A DNA stretch of 64,000 bases. Origin: Vicugna pacos. Lineage: Eukaryota; Chordata; Mammalia; Artiodactyla; Camelidae. The stretch covers positions 9,563,001-9,627,000 of the forward strand of contig NC_133023.1 in NCBI RefSeq assembly GCF_048564905.1. The letters run 5' to 3'. This document shows, one piece after another, positions 11,901 through 26,900 of the stretch; the stretch's first letter is position 1; each line of letters opens with the position of its first letter. The notes under the pieces are model-generated. The model saw only the letters and a list, made by a program, of their open reading frames with translations, searched no databases and was not told where the DNA came from. The position numbers and the translations under genes were made by a program.

Positions 11901-14900
11901 CCATTAACCACAGTGTACCACCATTTGTCGCTGACCTGGTGAGACAGAAAAATACCTCTGAGGAACTTGTGCTCCTGGTGACAAACTCCTTTGGGGACAG
12001 TAGGGGTAGGACATACAGGCATCCTAAGGTATTTTGTGTTGAATTATGCCCCCCTCCCCAAATTCATATGTTCAAATCTTAATCCCAAGTATTTCAGAAT
12101 GTGACTGTGTTTGCAGATAGGGTCTTTACAGATGTAGTTCAGTTCAAAGTAGGATGGCCCTAACCCAGTATGTCTGGTATTCTCATAAGAAGAGGGGGTT
12201 AGGGGACACACACATGCACACAGCCACAGAGGAAAGACTGGAATCCAAGACCATGTGAAGACACAGGGACAGCGTGGCCATCTGTAAGCCAAGGAGAGAA
12301 GCCTCCGAAGAAACCAATCCTGCCTTGATGTCAAACCTCTAGCCTCCAGAACTGTGAGAAGATGAATTCCTGTTGTTTTAGCCATCTAGTCTGCAGGACT
12401 TGATTCTGGTAGCCCTAGCGAACTCATATGTAAGGTGAGCTCAGAAAAGATAGAAACCTCGTGGAACCAAAGAACAAAAGTTTTGCAGGGGGAGCGTATA
12501 GCTGAAATGGTGGAGCACATGCCCAGCATGCACGAGGTTCTGGATTCAATCCCCAGTACCAACATTTAAAAAAAAAAAATAAGAACCAAACTAATAATAA
12601 ATAAATAGTCCTAATGAACCCCCACCCCCAAAAGAAAAGAACAAAAGTTTTCCTGATCTTGATTTTTTTAGTTGAATGCAAACTGAAATCTGGACCACCC
12701 AAGTGCTCTGACTTTTGGGGTTTTAAGCAGGAATTATCAGAATACGGGCCACGGGCTTAGTTATTGAAACCAATCCAGCAGCTACTGAACGTAGCATCAT
12801 TGCCTTTTTGACTCTTCAGTATTGGCTGCAGCTGATAGAAAACCCAAATAACCTCGGTTTCAACAAATAGACGTGTGTTTCTCTCTCATGTAGGAGTGGG
12901 TAGTTGAGCTAATATGGTGGTGTATGGAGTCAGGTTCCCAGGCTCTACCATTTAATGTTTCCACCAGAAGTTTCCCCCATCATGGCCAAAGATAGCTTCT
13001 TGAGTCCTGGCGAACATGTCCAGATTCCAGCCATAAGAGGCAATAAATGTGAAGAAGAATATCCCTTCTCTCGCTATAGCCACATCCCAGAGGTTGCACA
13101 TGACACTTTTGTTTACATCCCATCAACCGGAACTTAGTTACATGGCCGCACCTCACTGAAGTGAAGGCTGGAAAATGTGCTCTTTATTCTAAGTGGCTAT
13201 GTAATGGGGATCTTATTACTTAGAAAGAAGGGAATAGACATGGGGGTACCACTTGCAGCATCAGCCATGTGCAAATTATATATCGCATCTCCAACTTACT
13301 GATGAGTAAACTGAGTTTCAAAAGAACAAGTGATTGATTTAGTTCTCACAGTGAACAAGTGGCAGATTTAAAAGCCATGGTATCACTGAAGGAAAATTAG
13401 AGGACTTTCCATCACATACTTTGTCCAGAGTAATCAGTAATATTTCCAGTTTCATCAGTTAACTTGCTGGGCCCCAGTGTATTGGTTTCAATAACTAACC
13501 AGTTATAAATCTGAAGGTCTTAAGGGGAAAAAAAAATCCACCAGTATTCTAAAAGTAGTTCAAATTCGCTCAGTTCAATTCAGCAGCATTAATTGAACTG
13601 ACATGCCCAAACGTTCTCCTAAATGCCAGAGATACATATCTATCTGCCGCCCTCACTAGACAACTTTATAGGGCAAGGAAAATATATCTTTTTTGGTGAA
13701 GGGGGTACAGGGGGAGACTTACAGTTCCAGCTCGTAGCCCAGTGCCTGGCACATAGTAGATGCTGAATAAAAAATTTGGTGCCTAAATGAATGACCAAAG
13801 GAGGGGGGTGGAGAAACACATGTTACTGACATGTAAATAATGTATGTATTTTTATATATATAGACACTCAAAAGCATGAATATGGGTATATTATATATTT
13901 ATAAATTATATATGTTTATATATAAACATATTACATATACACACATATAAAATATTCCATGAAATACAGATAAGAGAAATTTAGTTGGCATGAGAGAATC
14001 AGGGAAAGGGGAGGGCATGGGATGACATTTAAGCTGTCCTTAGAGGATGAATGTGAGGCCACCTGATAAAAGCAGAGGAGGAGGCAAGTATTCCAGTGCT
14101 TGATTAGCAGTACATCTTGCATAGGAATAAATGAATGGCTGGCTGGACAGATACGTACCCGCAAAAGGAATGCAGAAGGAAGGCATTGGCCCAAAGTATG
14201 GAGTGGAGTGGCCAGCATCTGGGCTCAGGAGCCCAGCGACTGCCAAGATCAAAGAAGCCAGGCTGAAACTACTTTGTGAGGGGCCCTGCATGTTGATTCA
14301 AGGAGTTTGGACTTTGTTCTGAGAGCAGTAGAGAGCAAAGCTAGGGCACAGGCTCGTTCTTTAAGGATAACCCCATCGTGACCAATTCATGCTCTGAATT
14401 ATCACACAGTTGCACAAAATTATCTTTTTTTTTTTTAGATGGAGGTACTGGGGATTGAACCCAGGACCTTGTGCATGCTAAGCATGCGTTCTACAACTGA
14501 GCTCTACCCTCCCCCCAAAATTATCTTTAAGGTATCGAGCCATAATTTATTTTAACTGGCAGCATTTTTTCCATAATGTACGTAATAATCGTGTGCTTAT
14601 TATAATCCATGGTATCTCAGATTTGAGGAAGACAAGTGCAAAATTAAAAATCAAAATACCAAAGCAGCAAATGTCTCTATAAATATCATCACCTTGCTCT
14701 TCAAGTATTCCCTTTGCTTGATTTCTGGGCACTGTAAGTATCAGTTTCCTATTGCCAGTCAACAGTATACTCGAAAGCTTAGTGGTTTAAAACACCGTTT
14801 ATTATCTCGCCCAGTTTCTGTGAGCCGGGAATTCAGGAGCAGTTGAGCTGGATGGGGCTTGGGGTTTTTCAGAAGGTTGCAGTCAAGTTGTTGGCAACAG

Positions 14901-17900
14901 CTGCCGTCATCAGAAGGCTTGCCTCCAGCTGGAGGATCTCCTTCCAAGTTGGTGAGCTCACGTGGCTCTGGGCAGGAGGCCTCAGCGCCTCGCCTTGTAC
15001 ATCTCTCCGTAGGGCTGCTTGAGTGTCCTTATGAGATGTCAGCAGACTTCCTACACAGCAAGAAATCCAAAAAAAGAGAGGACGAGGAGGAAGTTGCATT
15101 GCCTTCTATGTCCTAATCTTAGAAGTTACCCTCCATCAACTCCCACCATAATCTCTTCATCAGAAAATAGTCACTAAGTATAGTCCACAAAGTGGAGGGG
15201 AATTAGGCTTAACTTTTGAAAGGAGGAATATCAAAGAATTTGTGGACGTATTTTAAAACCAACACACCACACATAACCAGTGTGGGAGTTTCCTTCCCCA
15301 CATTGATTATTCTTCAGTCTTCTCTATCAGCCTTCATTTCTACAGAGATCAGTCCCCGATCTGGTTTTTTTCTTTATCTATACTCTGTCCAGGTAATCTT
15401 TCCAGTCCTAGCTCTCTCAGTGCCACCTATATGTAGATGACTTCCGAGCGTGAATCTCAAATCCCAGGCTCTCTGCCTCATTCTTGACCTGTCCATTGGG
15501 GTATCTCACTGAGCTTAGGACATCCAAAAGTGAACTCCTGATCAGTTTTCTAGAACTCCCTTGCCCCCATCTCACCCATCCTCCCTATTCCAAAACAAAC
15601 AGTGTCCAAACTGGTTCAAGTCAAAAACCTGAGCATCATTCCTGACAGCTCGCACTTCCTCCCCACTTGTGTGCAGTCTGACACTAAATCCTAGTCTGGA
15701 CCATGTCTCAAGCCCATCTCCTTCTCTCCCTCCTGCCTGCCCCCACCCAGTCACATCACCTCATCTCTCCCCTGAACCCCCACAGTAGTTTCTCTTTGCT
15801 GATTCTTGTGTCCCCGCTAGTCCATGTCTCCAAGTGTTCCTCTGAAAATTTAAATCAGATCATGTCAGCCCTCTCCTTAAAACCTTTCAGTGACTTTCCA
15901 TTGGATTAAGGATAAAATCCATTCTATTTTAAATGGTGTAAAAGGGCCCTCCTTGATCTAGCCTTTCCCTATTTCTCTAATTCTATTTTAAATTATTTTC
16001 CCCCATGCTCAGTATGAATGAGTGAATGAATGTTCTGGTTAATAAATGTAACTGTTTTGATAACTCTTAATTGACTGACTACCTCCCCTTCTTCATCTCA
16101 CTTCCCCACTGCCCCACGAATGTTCTCTTCATCTCATAAGTAAACCAGTGTGCTCACATCCTTGTCTCGCGGTCTGCTTCTCGGGAGCCCAAACTAAGAT
16201 ACTGTCCATTCCCAATTTCCACCTAACTCCTGAACTTGGAAGATAAGTGAGAAATAGAGAAAGCAGTGGGAAGTGCCAAGTTTTGCCAGCTCGTGGCATG
16301 GGAAATCTGAAGTTGCACCAACTCGCACTGGTACGCACTCGGTAGCCTAGACATTTTTGACTGAGCTCTCAAATGCCTCGACATCCAGGAAGGTGAGATT
16401 CTTTGGGGCATCCCGGCGCCTGCTGGACTTGGACTCTCAAAGATGAATGAGACCTAGAATTAATCTTAACTGGTTGGTTACAGTAGACTTGTCACACTGG
16501 GAGCTGTGGTGAAAACAAAAATGAAAACCAAAAACCTCATGGCTAGACCTGGTTGTCCGTATTTAGAAAAAATTTATATTTCATTTGTTTGGCAATATTT
16601 AAATATATTAAAACATCAGCAGAAAAGTTTTAACTTCTCAGTTTGTTCTTGGAGAATGTCTTAAAGTTTCCTGGAAGCTTACCATAAACGAGCATGCTAA
16701 GAATTCTGTCACAGTATATTTTTGCAGAAAATAAGGAACCCCATGAAGAAATACTATACTACTTACACAATCCCTGGAATGTTTTTAAATTAATTTCAGC
16801 TATGGAGGCAGCGATTTGTGATTAATTTGATCAATGTAGACAGCAAGCTGTACAACGCGTTAAAGGAACTCTGGGCAGCTCAGCATTTAGCCCAGACTCC
16901 CACAGCTCAGGGCTCCCTCCCCACAGAGACCTGCTCACCTACACTGACCCTCCCCTGCCTCAGGACTGGGTCCTCTGAGGCTTCTGTATGCTGAACATTG
17001 TAGATGAGAGAGCAGCTTTGTAGCCCAGCCAGACCTCCCAAGGTGGCAGAAAATGTTGGGGGGGTTGTTTCAGTCCAGGACCAGGAATTCTCTCTCTGGG
17101 TTCATAAACCCCTTTTTATTGATCATCCCAGATTTATCAGGTTCCATGGAGTTGGGTCTGTCCAGCCAAATGCGTATAAACTCATTATACTCAGACATCT
17201 GTTAAATTCAGGTGATTGATATTATGCCTTTACTGTGCATCGTTGATATCACAGAATGCACTGCCTCAGTTTTGTACATTAAAAAAATACACACTTCACT
17301 GAATATGGAACTAAGTGCAATTCATATTGATAGCTTGCTAAGAATTTGTATGAATGGATTCATACATGAGGAAAACACCATGTGTCCTAGACTTTAGGAA
17401 AAGAAATGGTTCTTGAAATATTATTTGAAATACTACTCTGTTGATCAGCTCACTTATGCATCATACCATCTCAAAATCTCAGTGGTAAGAGTTTATTTCT
17501 TTACCTGCCTCAAAAGTCCAAGGAATGTTTGAGAGACTGCTGTGTGCTTTGACGTGCTGCCAGGCCCCATCCATCTTGAAGCACCATCTTTTTCCAGGTC
17601 CACAGTCTTTCTTCAGTGGGCTGATGGAAAGAGGAGTCAAGGATCCCACTGGAGGCTTTGTGCACAGACTTGGAGATGGTCCAACAGGCTAAAACCAGCC
17701 ATGTGGACCCATCTAACTGGCTGGCTGGCTGGGAAGTATAGTGTAGCTTTGTGCCCAGGAGACCCAGATATTTGGCCATTTTTAACTTACAAAATGGTAG
17801 TTTCAGATAGTTTAACCTAATAGTTTATGTCCCTTATCCAGAATACTCACAACCAGATATTAAAGTAAAAGAATAGTTAAATTTGTGATGGAAAAGTTAG

Positions 17901-20900
17901 TGGTTAGGCATGGAATTAGGGCAATAGTCAGGTAGAAGGAGAGGATGCTGGGAAAGTAATCTGAAACACTTGCTAACATTAACTTGCGGTGTCATGGAAG
18001 AACTATATAGAAACTAAAAGTTAAAGCTTTTTTTTTTAAGCAGGTTTTTTTTTTTTTTTTAAGATTCTGTAAGATAGTGTGTCTTCCTGTTATTGTCAGT
18101 ATCATGCTTGCCTGTGCTGGATTCTTTCTTCCCCTCAATAATACTGTGTCAACTTAAACAAATATTTTTAATAATTAATTTTCTTTTCATCCATAATTTT
18201 AAATAGCTGCATATGTGAATTAAAAAAATGGCAATCATAGAATGCAGAGCTGGATTCTTGGTGTAATAAATCAATTTCCTTTGGCAGCTACAGGTCAGCA
18301 GGTAATTATTAGCCATTCTATCTGCTAGTGATTTCCCTCCTTTAAACTATTTTCTTATTTTCATGATCAGATGTAGAGTTTGATGATGAAACCAGTAAAA
18401 TCCCATTTGTGGCTATCCCTTTAAAGCTATCTCTCAAAACTGAGTAAATACATGGACAGCCCACCCGTCAATTGAAAGGCATGTTGGTCATTTCTGGACT
18501 CACATGGTTTTCTGATGGTTTTTCCTACAATATTTCAAGCTGCTTGCTCTCCTTTAGAAAATATGCACAGAGCAGCTGGAGGCTGAACTGGTATTTTCTG
18601 ATTTGTGTAGTTGCCCAAATATCAGAATCCATTTTAGAGTTCTCGATCATAAGTTGATTCTTAACTATTATTTTCCATTTTTTAAACAAATGAGAATAAG
18701 GCTAGATTTAATGACAAATTTCTGATACCTTCCAACAAAGCTGTAATACTAAAATGCATTTGTGACTAGGGAAAGAATTCCATATAGTGGATAAGAAGTC
18801 CTACTTTATTAACAAGTTCTTGATGGCCCAAGTGTTAGTCATTAACATTTTGGAGACCTTTACAAGTGATACTTTGTACAACATCAAAAATGATGGCTGG
18901 GGAGAAATTAATACACCTCAGATTTCTCAGTTTCACCTTTTCACCTAAAGGCAAGCATATGAAAGCAATAAAACTTGAGAAAGAGGATTTCTCTGGAGAG
19001 TTGTGGTAATGTGCAAACAGTATATGAATTTCATCTTCTGGTAACTTTCTCCTGTTAGTTTACCCCAGGCAGTATATTCCACAATCAAAGTAATTGACTT
19101 TGATCAATACATGTTAAATGGATTTGATCACCTGTACAGGGGACCCAGGGCTTTTTCACCAAAGTTTCTAAGTAGATGTTTTTAAAAAATCATATTTCAA
19201 CAAATTTCAGTTTGGTTCTTTCTGATTTCACATCTAACAGTGTCAGTAATGTTTTTGTGTGTGTGTGAGGTACAGTTTGACATATAACACTATATTAGTT
19301 TCAGATGTACAACATAATGATTTGATATTTGTATACATTGGGAAATGATCTGTCCGCATATATAGTTACAGAATTTTTTTTTTCTTGTGATGAGAACTTT
19401 ACTTGGGAGGAGGGAGATTAGGTTTAATTATTTATTTAACGGAAGTACTGGGGATTGAACCCAGGACTTTGTGCATGCTAAGCACATGCTCTACTACTGA
19501 GCTATACCCCTCCTCCGTTGGCCCACATTTTTCACATGCTAGTTTCCTTAGGGCTCTGCCCTAAACCACCTTCTCTTCTTATACTCCATCCATTCTCATA
19601 GTTTCAATAACCAGCTACCTGCACATGACTTCCACATCCGGTTCTGCTTTCAGGACTTCTAGCCTAAATATCCAACTCCCCATATAACATCTCCCCTGGC
19701 TTGTCTGTCTGATGAGTCCTCAGAATAGCAAATCCCAAAATGAACTTGTCATTTACCCTGTTCCCTAGTGTGTTCCTCCATTCATATTCCTGATCCCTAG
19801 AAGTCCAGCACAGCCGTCTGCCTACTTATGGAGTCCTCTCACCAGTACATCCAATTGACCAGAATGTGATGACCATGAGGGCAGAGGTATTATGTTCCTT
19901 TTGGTTGCTGCTGAACCTGTGGAGACTAACCCAGTGCCTGATACATTGTAGGGCCTCAAGAAATACTTGTGCCCTTTGGTCTCAGTCACAGAAGCGAGAT
20001 GACGAAGGGAACGTCATCATTTGGAAAGCGTCAGAATAAGACACACATGTTGGCCACCGATGTGGCTCTAAGGCTTACCACCTTCAGAAGTTGACCTGTG
20101 ACAAATGTGGCTACGCTGCCAAGCATAAGAGAAAGTGTAACTGGAATGCTAAAGCTAAAAGACAAAATACCACTGGGACCAGTCAAAGGAGGCACCTAAA
20201 AATTGTATACCACAGATTCAGGAAGAGATTCCATGAAGAAATGACACCTAAACTGAAGAGGGCAGCTGTTGCGGCATCCAGTTCGTCTTAAAGATTTCAA
20301 CAATTAGTTGTGCAATAAATGTTCTGGTTTAAAAAAGAGAGAGAAAGAAGAAGAGAAAGAAAATACTTGTGGAATGAATGAATGAGTGAATGAATGAATG
20401 AAATCCATTATGAAGTCCCCACCTCCACTGCTACTGTTCCAGCTAAAGCTACCAGCATCTTTCTCCTGAGCCAACTGGTATCCTTGCTTCTATTCTGCCT
20501 CCCTCTAGTCCTTTTTCCAGACTTCTGCCATGATGATATTTTTCTAAAGGAAAATCTTACCAGATAACGTCCTAACTAAAACCCTTCAGTGCTGTCCTGT
20601 TGCCTGCGATTGGGATCTAAGACCCGAGAGCCCTGACTTAACTCAGCAGGCCCTCTGTGAGGTAGCTCCTGCTAATTTATCCCTTCTCCACTCCTTTCCC
20701 CTTTGGTAACTGTAAGTTTATTTTCTATGCCAGACCATATCTTTGTAGCTCTTCACTGATTAACCAAGTTGGTGGGAGAGACAGACCACCAGGGAAAACT
20801 CTATGGTTGTTTAACTTCCTGACCTTGACTAAGTTCTTATTAAACTTGCATAAAATTCAGTCGTGCAGCATATGGTAAAATATGCATTCCTTGTCTGTTA

Positions 20901-23900
20901 AAGAGCCCAGGAAGCATTTTACGGTATATTTAACACGCATGAGAAAGCAACCCTAGCCAGCCACAAAGTAGACAGCTGAAGCCCTGTCTTCCAGAATCTG
21001 GTAGCAACCTGGTCCGATCCCGGACCCATGAGTAGGTGAGCACACAGCAAGCTGAGTCGCGGCACTTAGAGCTGGGGTCCAGTCTCTAGATCAGACTCAA
21101 CGAACCTCAGCCCACAGGTCAAGGTGGGGGTGGCCTTCTGTTTCTATGTGGCTCTTGAGCTAAGAATGGTTTTTACCTTTTTAAGTGGTTAAAGCTACAG
21201 CAAAAGAACATTATTGCATGACATATGAAAAGCATATGAAATTCAAGTATCAGTGTCCACAAATAAAGTTTTATTGAACACAGTCACGCCCACCTGTTTA
21301 CTGTTGCCTAGGACTTCTTTTGCCCTTGGACAAAGACCCATGGCCCGTGAAACCTAAACTGTTTAGCATTTGACCCTCTGCGGAAAACCTTTGCTGACCC
21401 CTGTTCTACAGTTGAAGAGTTGAGTAAATGGTGTTTGCAGGAGTGAAAGGCGCCCTGGGCTGGCGTCCCTGACACGGGTCTGCGAGGGCTGTGACTGCTC
21501 CCTCGGGCGGAGTTTTGTCATCTGTAACATGAGAGGGCTTCATGGAAGGATCTCTAGAGCCTTCCAGCTTGAACCATCTATTGTGCGTCAAGATTCCAGT
21601 TTGTTCAGTGGTTCCCAGGTGGCCAGTGGACGTAAAAGTGCAGCGCTCTCGTCTGGAACAAAGCCATGGGGTCAGGGGGTCACACCACCACGCTCGGCAC
21701 TGAAGCGGACACAGACCTGGGTAGCCACTGTGCCTGTCTATACAGAGCAGATTTGAAAATTGGCCCTCTGCAAGGTTCAGAAACAGACATTTTTGGCTGC
21801 TTTCATGTGTCCTTGTTTTGTAGATTACGTAACCTAATTCTTTTAACCCTGGGGAAGAAGGAAATAGATGATGCTAATTATTGGAAAAGGCTGGCCAGGG
21901 ATGGCAGCAGAGGCTGGCAACCCAAAATTCAGATTTTCAGAATCTAATCTGGCACTTCCGGCAGGTTTATGGAGATTAACCAGATAACTGTCATGTCTCC
22001 TGTCCATTCGGTAGCAGGGCAGAGTCTCTGTTGCCCTTCCTTGCTGTTTTCTCAATACTAACACGTGGCTCTTTATCCACAGTCCAAGGGATCGTGGGTT
22101 GTTGGCATCGTCGCTCCAGCCTGGGGTCTGTCGCTATGGAGCCAAGCTGGCCTGCTGCTATGGCTGGAGGAGGAGCGACAAGGGAGTCTGTGAAGGTAAT
22201 TGTGTAAAAGCCCAGACCACCCTGTGCTCAGGTAGTAGGCCAGAGTCCTTAGGCTTTTATCTGTGGTACCGTAAGCTGTCACCAAACTGCCAGTGGGTTC
22301 CTCAGAGGAGGGACAGGGACAACACCATCACCCTAGGCACGATTTGTTGTAGGAGCCCTGTCTTGTCAATTATTTCTGCTGCTATCTTAGTGAGTCTGGC
22401 TGGGTTGTTCGTTACTGTTTTTGTTTTAATCTAGAGAACCTGAGTTGGGCAAAAAGAAGCCACTAAATACCTCCTTCTAATTAGAATTTTTCCAACTGAT
22501 TTCTAATGAAATTGACTTTTTGATTATGAATCACCCCACCAGTAGACTTCAGTCACCAACAAGAAAGTAAGCTATTTAATTTATAGTTTTGTTACTCATG
22601 TTTTTGAAGTCCTTGTGCCAGTTTCTAGATGGTTTCAAGAGATACATGCCTATAGGCAAGATATGCATAGTTCTTTTATACAGATTTCAAACTGAGGAAC
22701 CATCGTTTGCCTTGGACACTGTTTTTCAGATCATGTGTTAGGAACCCCGAGAGAGGCCTCTGATCATTTCAGGACACTTGGGGAGGATAGAGATGAGCAC
22801 AGCATTTTGTGTTGCTTCGTTTTTTTGTATGACTTTCTATAATAATCCATATTCATGGTGTAAACGAATTGAATCCGCATTCCTTCTAGCTGACTCTCTG
22901 ACTGGTGCATTCCTTCAGGGTGGGAACTGGTCTCCGGGTCCCTGTGTCCCTAGTAGGTGGCGTATGCCTTAAGCCGAATCCTTTGTCTGTTAAACGGGAT
23001 AAACACACGACTGCGTGTCCCATACAGTTTAGGTGTTGGTGTGGATCCTATTGGATTAGAAACTATAAAGCACAAAAATAATTAGCTATTTTTAAGAATA
23101 ACATGCTACCTTCTTTTTGCTGGTCTTTCTTTCCCTGCCCCAACCTCTTCCTCTCTAGCTGGTTCAAAAATATCTGGATAGACCACAGGTGAGGTCAAAA
23201 CTGCATCATTTCTGAAATCCATCATTATGTTGGAAGACATTGGTATTCCTCCCACATGCTCAGTATTAGGTAAAACCTTCCACCATCACAGTTTTCTTGT
23301 AAGGAGATGACAAGAATGTGACGATAATAGAAAAATATTTGAAGCTCATCATTGCCCGCCTAGAGAAAGAGATTCAGAACATCCCCCTGGGACTTTGTCA
23401 GTTAAAAGGGTGGGTCCCCACACTGGCTGGATTTATAGTGTCATGATCAAGGGCATTGTCTTCAGAACCAGAATGATGTGGGTAACCCGGGGCAAGCTAG
23501 GGCAGCTCGCTGAGGCTCCATTTCCTCCGCATTAACGGCTGTGTTCATTACCTGGTACACAGAGGAAATACCTTGTTAACTTACTCCTGACCCAGAAAGG
23601 ACCAAGAACTCTCATCTCAGACTTCTGTCCATCAAAGCACCAGGTGATGGGGGAATTCAGAGTTGCTTTATTCTTGTTCCAGGTGAACATGGCACATTTT
23701 TGTTGGAAGTCAGTCAGATGGAAAGGGCAAAAACCACGTGGGATGCCTGATTTGGAATCTCTCTTACAGTCGTACGAACTTCAGTACCTACTGCCATAAA
23801 ACTTGCGTGTCTCTGGTGAATAAATGAGGGTGAACTTTGGCTTTCTGGAAGGGCTGTTCTGGAACTAGATCAGAGCAGTTTGGCCAGTGTACACACAGCC

Positions 23901-26900
23901 AGCCACATTCTCAAAGCTTTTGTGGGCAGTATAATACCACAAGCATGAAAGAATTTAAAGCAAGGTGTTTCAGAGGATTCCAGCAAAATGCTCCAGTATT
24001 AAATTGCAATGATTTTTATATCTAAAATCTGTCTCATGTGATACCCAATTGACATGATACTTCTTTTTTTAATATTTTTATTTAATATTTTTAATTTTAT
24101 TTTTATTTTCTTATTTTTTTCTTTTTCTTTTTTCTCATATTTTTTAATGAAGGCACTGGGGATTAAACCCAGGACTTTGCGCATGCTGAGTACATCCTGT
24201 ACCACTGAGCTATACCGCCACACACACCCACCCCCGACGTGATCCTTCTTGATGGTAAAGTCATACGCTACTTGAGGCACCATATGACAGGGTATTTAGT
24301 CCCTGATTGCCAGGGCTCTGATTTTGAAGTCAGAGTGTGGCCTGCATGTTAATGAGATGGGAACGCGTGTCAACCTGCCCAATAGGCAGAGCCAGACCCC
24401 AGCCTGTGAGGTCCCAAGCCTTTACCTCCATCATCTACTCACCTTTCATTCTTCAAGAGGCCCTGTTCCAATGCCAGAGCTTTCTAGATCTTGGCCTCTG
24501 CCCTGCTTAAATCTGCTTCCAGGGCAGAGTCTTCTGCGCTCAATAGCATTAACCTTCAAATGTTGGTCACTTAGCGAGGTGGGAGAAGTTGTTGTCCACG
24601 AACAGATCCCCAGCGAAAAGCTACAGACGGAGGAGTGTGCAGGAGAACTGAATAAGAGTGTTTCCTTTATCTAAAGCACACTTAAATCTCAGGCCGTTTT
24701 AGACATAAACGGAATTTCCTTTGGGCTGTGGATTGATTGTTCAAATCACAGACCCGAAGTTACTGTAAATTAAAAACATCTTTCTGGAGTGTTGACCTTA
24801 TAGCAGCAAGGGTATTATTCACCACTTCTCCTCTGTGCTATTTGGCATTAATCCTGGGTTTTCCTGTCTGGACCACATTGAAAATAACTTTCCAGGGAGC
24901 AATCAGAGGTCTTCAGGACTTAAAAAAATAAAAGATTTATTTTTTCTAGCATCTAAGACTTTAAGCTGCTTCTCCAAGAACATAACCATAACAAAATAGA
25001 CATTAGAAATCAACTTCTATCTCGGTTGTCTCCAAAAGTGGAAAAATTTTGCTTGGGAGCATTTTTTCCCCTCCCTTCTCACTTAGGATCTATTCTGAGC
25101 CATAAATGTTTCTCTGGTAAAAGTTCTGCGCTTATTACTTTACTTACTATTCAAGACTATTTGAGTATCTAACATGTTTACAACCCCATTAAACACAGCA
25201 GGAGAAACAAAGATAAATGTTAAAGTCCCTGTTCTGAAAGCACTTAAGAGTCAAGTAGTAGACAGAAGTCAAAGCTAGACACAAAATAGATACCTAATTA
25301 TTTAGTAAGATGAAGACTGATCAGTTTCCTGGGAGAAGCCTGCCAAAGTTCTTTGGAGTTCTCAAAGTTGAGTGGAAGTTCACATGTGGCCGGAGAAATC
25401 TGTGGAAGCTTCTGGAAGAAGGGACTGTGCAAGGTAGTCCTTGAAGGATTGGGAGGATATTAACCATTGGAGGGTCAAGGAGGGGTGCTGTAGTGTGAGG
25501 TAACAACAGAGAGACAGAGACAGAAAGCACAGGTAGCCCTAGAGAATAGCTGGCAATCTAGTTCGACCACAGTGTTGCCTGTGTCTGGGGAACAGAGTAA
25601 GCTAAGGCTGCAAAAGAAAGTAGGGGCCAGATCATGATTATGATACCTGTACTGTATTCGGGACACAACAAAGATAATTTGATGACTTTTTTTTTTAATT
25701 GAAGTATAGTCAGTTACAGTGTGTCAATTTCTGGTGTACAGCACGATGTCCCAGTCATACATATATATACATATATTCGTTTTCATATTCTTGTTCACAT
25801 TCTTGTTCATATTCTTGTTATTACAAGACATTGAACATAGTTCCCTGTGCTATACAGAAGAAATCTGTTTTTTATCTATTTTTATACGTAGTGGTTAACA
25901 GTTGCAAATCTCCCAAATTTATCCCTTCCCACCCCTTATTTGATGACTTCTGTGTCAAGCGTGGCACAATCAGAACTATGCCTTTGGAATAACAGATTAA
26001 TGTGTTTGACATCAGATATCCCAGGAGCAGAGCCCGTGAAGAGGATTCTTGTACAAATATCATGTTGAGGGGTACTCTCAGGAGGAATCTGTAAGGGGGT
26101 GAGGGAGCAGGGGAAGAAGCTAAGCAAAGATGGGGCTTCCAGAAAAGTATGGCTTCAACCTGATCCTACAGGGAGCTCTGGAGTGTTAATTATACCACAG
26201 AATTTGTGCTGCTTGGAAACCAGGGGCTAGGCTGTTAGGCCCCAGCATCCCCAAGTACTGGTCACAGGCTGAAGTGGGGAAACGGGAGAGAGTGGCATGT
26301 GGTGTAATCTCTAAGATATCGCTGGACAAAGTTGTTCCCATTAGCTAGATAAATATTTGTTCAGTGAATGAATTGGTGGTAAAAACGGAGAGAGAGAGAG
26401 GATGCTGTAACTGGTTTGTGGACAAGAAAAGAGAGAGACAACTGAGATTTTGAGTCCATGGAGCTGAGAGATGAATGGTGACATTAACAAAAAGTGGGGT
26501 TGAGGGTCGAAGGGGAAGAGGCTGGGTCTTTAGGAAGAGGCTTGCTTAGGGGATAGATCTACTCTGAGCCAGAGAATCAGTGTGCAGAGAAGTAAGCAGC
26601 ATTCCTGGGCAATTGCTGACTCATCCTTTCATTTGCTGGCTACTTCCGGATCTCCTACTAGGTCCAGGAAATGTGGGGGTCCGTGATTCTCTACATGCCT
26701 CCTTTGTCTCTCATTCATGATTTGCTTTCTCTCTTCCCTTTTTTCTCTTTGGGTTTTCCCATTTTCCTTTGTTGTTGTTTTTTTTATCTACAGCTTTTTC
26801 TCCCTATCTCCTCCCTACAAGCTAGACTCAAACTTTCCATCTTCTTTGACCCAACCCAATCAGTGAAACATCTGATCCTTGCTGGTTCTCCCCTTACCTC

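Noticed and set aside
20091-20291. An independent small zinc-finger-like protein gene
   Set aside because: It is the C-terminal two-thirds of an RPL37 retrocopy, frame-broken upstream and flanked by target duplications.
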